A DNA stretch of 40,281 nucleotides from Clostridiaceae bacterium (lineage in GTDB: Bacteria > Bacillota > Clostridia > Saccharofermentanales > DTU023): the NCBI GenBank assembly GCA_012839385.1, contig DUNL01000226.1, positions 1 to 40,281 of the forward strand, in the 5' to 3' direction. Shown here in pieces: positions 29,670-37,522 of the stretch (positions are counted from its first letter, which is position 1; every line of letters starts with the position of its first letter). The notes beneath the pieces are model-generated. The model made no database searches and was not told the DNA's origin. It worked only from the letters and a program-made list of their open reading frames with translations. Both the position numbers and the translations under genes were made by a program.

Positions 29670-30035
29670 TTAATCCTCCACTAACACTCTATTACTATTT
29701 TCATATTTTTCTATTATCGCGGCAAATCCTCTATCCAGTACCGCGAGGGCACTAACAGGTGCCAGACCTATGGCCTGACCCAACTCTGTCCTCGTACCTA
29801 AAGTCAAGACTTTAACAGAGGCTGTCTTGGCTTTCCCTCTTATTTTACGTTCGGCCGCGGTACCACAGTCTTCGCTCAGGATAACCAATGCGGATTCGCG
29901 AACCCGGATTGCTTGAAGAGTCTTATCCTGACCAATAGCCAGCTTACCTGCTCTTCTAGCCAAGCCCAAATAACTTTTACTTTTCTCGCTAATCCCCACT
30001 ACCACTATGATGCCCAACTGAATCTTTCTCCGCAA
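29670..30035 (-). CDS. L7Ae/L30e/Gadd45-family ribosomal-like protein (YlxQ)
   Basis: [41 protein letters not shown]; between ylxR and infB. Start uncertain (GTG at 29999 plausible). Confidence 0.85.
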   Translation of the reverse strand: MRRKIQLGIIVVVGISEKSKSYLGLARRAGKLAIGQDKTLQAIRVRESALVILSEDCGTAAERKIRGKAKTASVKVLTLGTRTELGQAIGLAPVSALAVLDRGFAAIIEKYENSNRVLVED

Positions 30036-30285
30036 CCAGACAGGCCATCATTTCCTCTAAGTCGTTTCCTGACCGGGAGAACTGTTCTTTGCGGTTACTC
30101 AGTATTGTCTCCAAACAGTCTTCCGTGCGGCAAATATAGTAACCACGCGCTTGAGCTTTTCCTTCCCTATCCCACACTAAATTACCCGTCCGCGATCTGA
30201 CCAGTCTGAACAATTTATCTTTAGTCTGACGCCTACGGCAACATAAGCACATTCTAATAGGCCCACAGTCGCCGGCTCTTGGCAT
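29989..30285 (-). CDS. YlxR (DUF448) RNA-binding protein
   Basis: RMCLCCRRRQTKDKLFRLVR, GYYICRTEDCLETIL; 1-nt overlap with the nusA stop (TAATG). Confidence 0.9.
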   Translation of the reverse strand: MPRAGDCGPIRMCLCCRRRQTKDKLFRLVRSRTGNLVWDREGKAQARGYYICRTEDCLETILSNRKEQFSRSGNDLEEMMACLVAEKDSVGHHSGSGD

Positions 30286-31646
30286 TAGCTTTCCTCCCCT
30301 TCAATCCTTATATCCTCAGTGTTGTCAGACTCCGGTATATCCTCAGCGCTATCATCAACAGGCTCGGACAATTCATCTTCTTCTGACACTTCTTCACTCA
30401 AAGGAAATTGATCTGTGTTTTCTGCCTCCAAAGAAAGTTCCGTCTCAGAATCGCCTTCTCCCGAAGCTGATTCCACAATTTCCTCGTCATCCAAGTCCTC
30501 AGCATCCCAATCTTCAGCCACCTTATCTTCCGCCAAAGCCTGATCGAAACGGCTGAAAAGTTCGTTTTCTATCATCTCGCGGTATTGTCCTTCGCTCTTA
30601 ATATCAATTCTCCACCCTGTTAAGCGCGCCGCTAGTCTGGCATTTTGACCCTCACGGCCAATCGCCAGAGACAACTGATGATCCGGAACAACTACAACTG
30701 CGCTTTGGTCTTCTTCGTTAATTTCAACACGCATGACCTTCGCAGGACTCAAGGCGTGGCTTATATAGACAACAGGATCAGGATCCCATTCAATAATGTC
30801 TATTTTCTCCCCATTCAACTCATCAATAACGGTTTGGACACGAAGGCCGCGTTGGCCTACACAAGCCCCTACCGAATCTACATTAGGATCAGAGCTGGCT
30901 ACCGACATCTTTGTCCGAGAACCTGCTTCGCGGGCAATATTAATAATTTCAACGACTCCGGATGAGATCTCCGGTACCTCTTGCTCGAATAATCGTCGGA
31001 CCAGATTGGGATGACTGCGAGAAACAATGATTAGCGGACGATTGCGTCGTTCATCAACTTTCATTATATAAAACTTCATCCGCTGACTAAAATTATAACC
31101 GTCAAGCCTTGACTGTTCATTATTGGGCAACACAGCTTCCGCTCTACCGATATCGACTGTGACTTCACGACGATCTTTGCGTTGTACGACCCCCGCGGAA
31201 AGCTCGCCGACTCTGCCCGAAAACTCGTTGTGGATACGTTCTTTTTCCGCTTGCGCCAGACGTTGATTAATGACACTTTTCGCTGTCTGAGCCGCCAAAC
31301 GCCCGAAATCAGCCGGATCGACTTCTCTAACGATCTGGTCACCAAGGTCAAGTTCCTCAGATAGAGTCTTGGCCTCAGCCAAGGCCAACTGGCTGTGAGG
31401 ATCTGTTACCTCTTCAACTATAGTCATCGTTTGATAAACACGCATCTCTCCGGTCTCACGATCTACCGCGGCGGAGATATCCTCAGGCTCGCTTTCATCA
31501 CTTTCATCACGACGATCCGTTTTAATATCAAATTCTCTTTTATAGGCCGAAACCAGGGCTTCCTCAATGGAAGTAAACAAGATCTCCAGATCTAGTCCAC
31601 GCTCTTTTTCCAATAGTTTCAGTGCTTCAATCAGTTCAGGGTTCAT
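30285..31646 (-). CDS. nusA: Transcription termination/antitermination factor NusA with acidic C-terminal tail
   Basis: MNPELIEALKLLEKERGLD, S1/KH domains (GACVGQRGLRVQTVIDELNGEKIDIIEW, LAIGREGQNARLAARLTGWRIDIKS); acidic tail aa ~375-453. Confidence 0.96.
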   Translation of the reverse strand: MNPELIEALKLLEKERGLDLEILFTSIEEALVSAYKREFDIKTDRRDESDESEPEDISAAVDRETGEMRVYQTMTIVEEVTDPHSQLALAEAKTLSEELDLGDQIVREVDPADFGRLAAQTAKSVINQRLAQAEKERIHNEFSGRVGELSAGVVQRKDRREVTVDIGRAEAVLPNNEQSRLDGYNFSQRMKFYIMKVDERRNRPLIIVSRSHPNLVRRLFEQEVPEISSGVVEIINIAREAGSRTKMSVASSDPNVDSVGACVGQRGLRVQTVIDELNGEKIDIIEWDPDPVVYISHALSPAKVMRVEINEEDQSAVVVVPDHQLSLAIGREGQNARLAARLTGWRIDIKSEGQYREMIENELFSRFDQALAEDKVAEDWDAEDLDDEEIVESASGEGDSETELSLEAENTDQFPLSEEVSEEDELSEPVDDSAEDIPESDNTEDIRIEGEES

Positions 31647-31699
31647 TATTACTCCTTTGACCGGATCCTTCGGTCATCTATATAGACTATTATTAAATA

Positions 31700-32164
31700 T
31701 TAAAAAACAACTTCCCTCTTAATAACCGCGATATCCTCTCGAGGGAAAGACTTTTCCTCTTCTTCTATAAGCAGAACAACCTTCTCTTCATCACCGGAAA
31801 CCAATTTTCCTTGCCAAGTCTTTCTACCCTCAAGAGAACCATATAACTTAACGCTGACCAGCTCGTCTCGGTAACGAATAAAATCAGCCAACTCTGTCAA
31901 GGGACGATCCAACCCAGGTGAGGAAACTTCAAAATAATCATGACGCCTAAGCTTCAACTCTTGATCAATAATAGGATCTGCCAGTTCACTCATCTCAGCG
32001 CATTCGTCAATAGTGACACCACCCCGACGATCAACAGCTAATCTTAGAAAAAGCTTATCCCCTTCGCGTCTGTAGCTTACATCTACCAGCTCCAGACCTA
32101 GAGACTCAGCTTCACCTGCCAGTCGATCAAATATGCGTTGCTCTTCTGCGGTTCTTTTAGCCAT
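31700..32164 (-). CDS. rimP: Ribosome maturation factor RimP
   Basis: GLELVDVSYRREGDKLFLRLAVDR, GVTIDECAEMSELAD, YFEVSSPGLDRPL. Confidence 0.95.
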   Translation of the reverse strand: MAKRTAEEQRIFDRLAGEAESLGLELVDVSYRREGDKLFLRLAVDRRGGVTIDECAEMSELADPIIDQELKLRRHDYFEVSSPGLDRPLTELADFIRYRDELVSVKLYGSLEGRKTWQGKLVSGDEEKVVLLIEEEEKSFPREDIAVIKREVVF

Positions 32165-32182
32165 AAAGACTCCTTACATAAA

Positions 32183-32206
32183 TTGAGAGCGGAAGCCCGC
32201 TCTCAA
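32183..32206 (-). promoter_or_regulatory. Hairpin in predicted rimP 5' UTR
   Basis: Perfect 10-bp inverted repeat TTGAGAGCGG-aagc-CCGCTCTCAA, just upstream of rimP SD (AAGGAG). Confidence 0.65.
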
Positions 32207-32226
32207 CTGTGAAATACAGCACAAGT

Positions 32227-32255
32227 ATTGTATCAGAAGGCGCGGCAGTTATCAA
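32227..32255 (-). promoter_or_regulatory. Predicted sigma-A promoter of the rimP-nusA-infB operon
   Basis: TTGATA-N17-TACAAT on minus strand. Confidence 0.7.
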
Positions 32256-32542
32256 TGGCAGGCAACATTTTGAAGATAAGTTTCTCTGTTAAGAACGCAG
32301 TTGACTAGAGCGACCGGTACTTCTAGTTGACGCCTTCGTCAAAAATAGCTATTTTGTGCTGAAAGGTAGTATTAATCGGTTACGCTTTTTTAGTTAACTT
32401 CATTTTTTATATCCAATCGGTTACAATAATTTTAATATCAAATTATGGGCGTCTGAATTGATTTTCCGGATTTTCAGGCAGCTATTATGAATTTGTGTAG
32501 ACGGAAATATGCGACTGCTAATATGGAGAGGAGATAATTATT

Positions 32543-32962
32543 ATGATTGATGCCATAGTCGGCGTTAAGGGTAGCGGCAAAACACCCCGTTTGTTGGAAG
32601 AAATGACAAAAGAACTAATGGAGGAAGGCGCGAATATTATCTTTATAGAATATGGAAAACGCCTAGACAGCTTGGTTCCATACCAAGTACGTCTGATTGA
32701 CATAACTGAATATCCCGTACGAGGGTACGACGGCCTACTAGCATTTTTATCCGGACTTAACGCTAAAGATTATGACATCTCTCATATCTATATTGACAGC
32801 ATATACAAAGTTGTTGGTGACGACAATCTTGATCATCTGGCTGATTTCTTTCGTGAGTTGGAAAAGCTGGCCAAGCAATGTGAAAACCGCGTCACCATCA
32901 CAATTACGGCAGAGCTTGAAAGTTTGCCTAAATCCGTTCAAGCCTATGCCAGAAAAAATTAA
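32543..32962 (+). CDS. Small P-loop ATP-binding conserved protein (Firmicutes 'PilT-like' hypothetical)
   Basis: IVGVKGSGKTPRL Walker A, YDISHIYIDSIYK Walker B-like; strong SD GGAGAGGAG. Confidence 0.75.
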   Translation: MIDAIVGVKGSGKTPRLLEEMTKELMEEGANIIFIEYGKRLDSLVPYQVRLIDITEYPVRGYDGLLAFLSGLNAKDYDISHIYIDSIYKVVGDDNLDHLADFFRELEKLAKQCENRVTITITAELESLPKSVQAYARKN

Positions 32963-33037
32963 TACTGATTATTATACTGTCGGAATTAAACTTTTGGCAG
33001 TTTATTGAAATAAAAAATAAAAATACAGAGGTGTAAA

Positions 33038-33430
33038 ATGATTAAAGAGTTTAAGGAGTTTATGTACGGTGGTAATGTAATAGACGCCGCTGTAGGATTT
33101 GTCATGGGTCTTGCCTTCAAGGCCGTAATTGATAGTTTCGTGGCAGATATTCTCACGCCGCTGATTGGAATGGTATTAGGCGGACTTGATCTGTCAAGCA
33201 TGAAGATTGTTTTACGGGCAGCTTCAGAGGGACGCGGAGAGGTCGCTATTACTTATGGTAATTTGATTCAAGTAATTATTTCCTTTGTCTTGATAGCTTT
33301 TGTCCTGTTCTTGTTTGTTAAAGCTGTCAACGCGGCACGTGCTCGTAAAGCGCAAGAGGAAGGAGAAGAGGTTGATCCCGATATTGAATTACTGACAGAA
33401 ATTCGTGATCTGCTCAAGGATGAAGAATAA
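33038..33430 (+). CDS. mscL: Large-conductance mechanosensitive channel MscL
   Basis: MIKEFKEFMYGGNVIDAAVGFVMGLAFKAVIDSFVADILTPLIG; two TMs; ELLTEIRDLL C-terminus. Confidence 0.96.
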   Translation: MIKEFKEFMYGGNVIDAAVGFVMGLAFKAVIDSFVADILTPLIGMVLGGLDLSSMKIVLRAASEGRGEVAITYGNLIQVIISFVLIAFVLFLFVKAVNAARARKAQEEGEEVDPDIELLTEIRDLLKDEE

Positions 33431-33490
33431 GTAGCATGACAAATCATTCTACTATTGTTGTATTAAAGCGCGAAATACGCGGAGGTAAAA

Positions 33491-34864
33491 ATGGGTTTAA
33501 TAAAAGTATTTAAAGAAACTGTCGGCGGGGTATTAGAAGATCAGTGGCGTGATTTCTTTACCAGCGACAGTTTAGGACCGGATGTTTTGCTATCTCGGGG
33601 CATCAGATCGCAGTCTAAACGCTCTGCCAACAAGGGAGATGAATCTGTCGTCACCAACGGCTCTATTATTACAGTTGCTGACGGCCAATTCATGCTGCTA
33701 ACAGATCAGGGCAGGATTGTTGAATTCAGCGGTGAACCCGGGGAATTTCTTTATGATAGCGGCACCGAGGCCTCCCTCTTTTACAGTGAAGAGGGTCTGG
33801 GAGAGAGCATTAAAGGCTCCTTCAGAAATGCCATAAGACGTTATACCTTTGCTGGACATCATGCTAAGGACGTTAGGATCTACTATATCAATACTAAGGA
33901 GATCCCTGACAACAAATATGGCACACCTAATCCGGTACCTTTCAAGATTCAAGACCCGTCAATTGGACTATCCATGGTGATGCCGATCCGGGCCCATGGT
34001 ATCTTCAGCTATTATATTGCCAACCCCATTTTGTTCTATACCTTTGTGGCAGGCAATGTTAAGGACAGATACACGAGAGAAGAATTGGATGGCAGACTAA
34101 GAGGTGAATTCCTGACCGCCCTCCAGCCCGCTCTCGGTAGGCTCTCCGCCATGGGAATAGGTTATGATGAACTCCCGCTCCACACTAAAGAAATAACAGA
34201 AGCATTAAATAAAGAGTTGAGCGAGGAATGGTTGGAAAAGCGTGGTATCCAGATTTTCTCAGTTACCATGGATTCCGTCACCGCTTCCGAAGAAGATGTT
34301 AAGAAACTGCAAGACATGCAATCTCAGGCCATTTATCGCGATACCAGTATGGCCGCTGCCGGTATGACAGCCGCTCAGATGGAAGCAATGAAAAACGCTG
34401 CCAAAAACGAAGGAGGTGGCGGGGCCTTTTTCGGCTTTGCCGGTATGAATATGGCTCAGATGGCCGGCGGACAAAGTGCCGGTAATCTCCATCAATTGGC
34501 AGCCGAACAACAGGCTCAGCAACAAGCCGCCCAAGGCGTTGGCGGTGGTGTCGCGGCTACAGCGGAAACAAAGAGCTGGACTTGCGCCGAGTGTGATCAT
34601 GAGAACAAGGAAAGCGCTAAATTCTGCGCCAACTGTGGCACTGCCAGACCCAATGCCCAGCCCGCAAGCGGCTGGACCTGCGAGAAATGTCAGGCCGAAG
34701 GTAACACCGGTAAATTCTGCTCAGAATGTGGCGCCGCCAAACCGACTCTTACTGAATACCAATGCTCTAACTGCGGCTGGGAACCTGAGGACAATACAAA
34801 ACCACCGAAGTTTTGCCCTGAATGTGGCGACCCTTTCGGTGACGAAGATAAGAAGCAACAATAA
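33491..34864 (+). CDS. SPFH-domain protein (YdjI/virion-core-like) with three C-terminal zinc ribbons
   Basis: SPFH-like N-terminus (QWRDFFTSDSLGPDVLLSRG..., EWLEKRGIQIFSVTMDSVT), Gly/Ala/Gln linker, three C-x2-C...C-x2-C modules. Confidence 0.85.
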   Translation: MGLIKVFKETVGGVLEDQWRDFFTSDSLGPDVLLSRGIRSQSKRSANKGDESVVTNGSIITVADGQFMLLTDQGRIVEFSGEPGEFLYDSGTEASLFYSEEGLGESIKGSFRNAIRRYTFAGHHAKDVRIYYINTKEIPDNKYGTPNPVPFKIQDPSIGLSMVMPIRAHGIFSYYIANPILFYTFVAGNVKDRYTREELDGRLRGEFLTALQPALGRLSAMGIGYDELPLHTKEITEALNKELSEEWLEKRGIQIFSVTMDSVTASEEDVKKLQDMQSQAIYRDTSMAAAGMTAAQMEAMKNAAKNEGGGGAFFGFAGMNMAQMAGGQSAGNLHQLAAEQQAQQQAAQGVGGGVAATAETKSWTCAECDHENKESAKFCANCGTARPNAQPASGWTCEKCQAEGNTGKFCSECGAAKPTLTEYQCSNCGWEPEDNTKPPKFCPECGDPFGDEDKKQQ

Positions 34865-34892
34865 TTTATCTGAACTTGAAGCACAATATACT

Positions 34893-34924
34893 AAGGGGGG
34901 ATGCGCATCCCCCCTTTTCTTTTG
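34893..34924 (+). terminator. Rho-independent terminator after SPFH gene
   Basis: Perfect palindrome AAGGGGGGATGCGCATCCCCCCTT followed by TTCTTTT. Confidence 0.85.
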
Positions 34925-35068
34925 CGAAGGCGTCTCGGTCAGGCCGGACGTTCCCTTCTATTTCACTAGGGTGGCTCGAGCAGCCCTAGACTCTTTTATT
35001 TACCCACTCTGCCCGAAACAGAATTTGCTAAAAAGATGTCGTCGCAAATGTAGCTTGAATTAATACGC

Positions 35069-37516
35069 TTAGCCGCCAAAAATAGCTTTTAGACGCTCCC
35101 AAAAATTCTTGTCTTCTTCCTGCGGTACTTCAACAACAGCCTTAGCGGGCTCCGGAATCTCTTCAGTCAAAAGAACAAATTGTACTGATTCAACTTCTGT
35201 ATTCAGAGGCGACACAAATGATGCCGGCTCATAATCTTTGTTGGTAAGCTCATCAATCTTTTCGTTAATCTCATCTAACAGCTTTTGATCCATACCTTGC
35301 ACTTCGTCAGCCAATTCGGTAGTTCCGGCGGCAAGTTCCTCCACGCCATCCTGATATTCAACCAGACCATCCCGATACTCTCTCATGCCGTCTCCCAACT
35401 TCCTGACACCATTGACATATTCAGTAGTACCCTTCTTGAGTTCGGCAATACCGGAAGCGAGATCAGCGCTACCGTCGGTAAGCTTCTTCCCGCCGGCAGT
35501 TATCTTATCGCTACCTTGGCGCACTTCCTTACTAGCCGTCTTAAGGCTCTTAAGGCCGGTTGACAATTGACTCAAGCCGGTTTTGAGCCCGGGATTATTC
35601 GGATCAGTACTAGAGACTCCAGTATAAATTTTACTGACACCCCCTGTATACTGTTTCAGACCCGCGTGAAAAGTATCGTACTGCTCTGACAAATCCCTCA
35701 ATCCTTTGACCAAGGTCGGGAACTCTCCCAAATTAGCGGACAAGCCCTTGATCTGGCTCACCAGATCATTAATACCGGCATCAATGGCGGTATAATTATT
35801 TACCAGTTCCTGGAGACCCGTTGCCGCCGTCTCAAGTCCTTTAATAATCTTATCCTGACCCGCTTTCAGTTCACCAAGGCCCGCAATCAAGGTACTCATA
35901 CTCTCGTTTAAAGAAGCAATGGCAGTATTGGTGCTCTTAGCGGCGGTAACAAACAGTTGTTCAAAGGCAGCGACCATTATCCCGGTTTCAGCTGGGTTAT
36001 CAGCGAAAAACGTAGCAAAATCAACACCTTGAGGCTGACCAAACTGGTTGAAATACGCTACCCAGGCTTGCTGTCCTTGTATCGGAGCTGCTTCTGGAAC
36101 CTTATCAACTTTAACAGCTTTGAGATTATCGATTATATCTCCCAGACCTTTAGATATGCCTTTAAGACCGGCAATAGAACCGGGATTTTGAGCAGTTCCG
36201 TCACCGTTGAAGGCAGCTAAGAGAGAACTTAAACCTGCTTTAACCGCTGACGAACCTTTGACTAGTTGATCTAATTTCGCAAGATCCTCCTTAGTAGGAG
36301 CTACGATACCTTCAACGGACAGATTGTCGCCAATCGTCCGCAAGGCTCCCTGGATCTGTTCGGATCCCGTTACCAGTTCCTTACTCTGCGAGGATAACCG
36401 CTTCAACCCGGAGGCCAGTTCCCCCGCGCCTGCTTCCAGTTTAGAGGTGCCTGTGGCTAAATCATTAACTCCATTAGTAAATTTATTGACTCCGGACACA
36501 TATTCCGTCACGCCGCCAACATAACTTTTAACGCCGTCCGTATATGTCTTGATACCGTCTGTGCCTGTGCCAATACCGGCAATCAGTTTTTGTCCCTCAT
36601 TACTTAATGTGTCTACTCCAGCGATAAGCTCACCGACACCTTCTTTGAGATCACTAGTACCTGTGTTCAGTTCATCGGTACCTGTCTTTAATTCCTCAAT
36701 AGCATCTATCAATTGAGACATATCTTCATTGATGTCGGAAACATCAGGCATTTCAAAGCTCAGATCCAGCTTAACGGCGGAAATACTGATACCGGGCATG
36801 TAAAAATCTCGCACTTGGGCTGTTACTTCAATATCAGCGTTACCACCGGGCAAGACCACATAATTAACCATTGTATTGTTGCCCGCCTCAGCGATAGTTG
36901 ACCCTTCAGCTTCAATATCTGTCACTATATCACGTGGGAAAGCTAAGCCGATTTGAAGAGAATAATTCTCAGTTATATCAGAATAATCAGGATGAGCTGT
37001 ACTGGCTATTTTTAGTCTAAGTTCTCCTGCCGCCCCTGACAGACTGCTCGGTTCAACTTTCTTCCCATCCAAAAACCATTCAATATTGAAAGACCAAGGT
37101 AGTTCCTTCCGGCTAAGAATACCCTCATAGTAGTAATTGCCCTTATCTGCCTTAATCTTAATTTTTTCATTGTTTTTTTCCGGCTGTTGACCAGTCAACC
37201 AGATAATTTCATCATAAGCGCCATAATCAACTATTTCGCCGGGTTTTGAGAGGGAAAAGTGATTAACAATATGTAGCTCCCCCGGTTTACCATGAGGATC
37301 GAGCTTGCTATAAATAACTTCTTTCTTACCGGCCTTAACTTCCGTGTCGGGTTTAGCTTCTTCTGTTTCGATTCTGGCCGGCGGTAGATCATTTTTTTCA
37401 AGGGCAATAACAGTAGCCCCTCCTAATACAGACAAAGTCATAAATATTGCTATAATTAGAGCGATCGTTTTCGCGAGTACTCTTTTGTAAATTGTTTTTG
37501 AGCTATTTAAATACAT
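35069..37516 (-). CDS. Membrane-anchored LxxG heptad-repeat protein (YhgE/Pip-like N-terminal region, no C-terminal TM domain seen)
   Basis: N-terminal TM, two arrays of xxxLxxG heptads (aa ~273-390 and ~648-736), C-terminal WERLKAIFGG; 6 bp downstream of the MMPL gene. Confidence 0.75.
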   Translation of the reverse strand: MYLNSSKTIYKRVLAKTIALIIAIFMTLSVLGGATVIALEKNDLPPARIETEEAKPDTEVKAGKKEVIYSKLDPHGKPGELHIVNHFSLSKPGEIVDYGAYDEIIWLTGQQPEKNNEKIKIKADKGNYYYEGILSRKELPWSFNIEWFLDGKKVEPSSLSGAAGELRLKIASTAHPDYSDITENYSLQIGLAFPRDIVTDIEAEGSTIAEAGNNTMVNYVVLPGGNADIEVTAQVRDFYMPGISISAVKLDLSFEMPDVSDINEDMSQLIDAIEELKTGTDELNTGTSDLKEGVGELIAGVDTLSNEGQKLIAGIGTGTDGIKTYTDGVKSYVGGVTEYVSGVNKFTNGVNDLATGTSKLEAGAGELASGLKRLSSQSKELVTGSEQIQGALRTIGDNLSVEGIVAPTKEDLAKLDQLVKGSSAVKAGLSSLLAAFNGDGTAQNPGSIAGLKGISKGLGDIIDNLKAVKVDKVPEAAPIQGQQAWVAYFNQFGQPQGVDFATFFADNPAETGIMVAAFEQLFVTAAKSTNTAIASLNESMSTLIAGLGELKAGQDKIIKGLETAATGLQELVNNYTAIDAGINDLVSQIKGLSANLGEFPTLVKGLRDLSEQYDTFHAGLKQYTGGVSKIYTGVSSTDPNNPGLKTGLSQLSTGLKSLKTASKEVRQGSDKITAGGKKLTDGSADLASGIAELKKGTTEYVNGVRKLGDGMREYRDGLVEYQDGVEELAAGTTELADEVQGMDQKLLDEINEKIDELTNKDYEPASFVSPLNTEVESVQFVLLTEEIPEPAKAVVEVPQEEDKNFWERLKAIFGG

Positions 37517-37522
37517 AATGAT

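Noticed and set aside
29670-30035. Possible frameshift between ylxR and ylxQ because of 47-nt ORF overlap
   Set aside because: Both proteins look complete; the overlap is explained by an upstream alternative start, and a GTG at 29999 gives a short normal overlap.
30645-31595. Several plus-strand ORFs opposite nusA
   Set aside because: Antisense to conserved nusA coding sequence; no domain or SD support.
34476-35063. 195-aa plus-strand ORF overlapping the SPFH gene end and passing through the terminator
   Set aside because: Alternate frame of the Cys-rich SPFH C-terminus and reads through the palindromic terminator; no recognizable domain.
35309-36700. Possible DNA tandem repeat or CRISPR-like periodicity
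   Set aside because: The periodicity is at the protein level (LxxG heptads) with diverged codons; no conserved DNA repeat/spacer structure.
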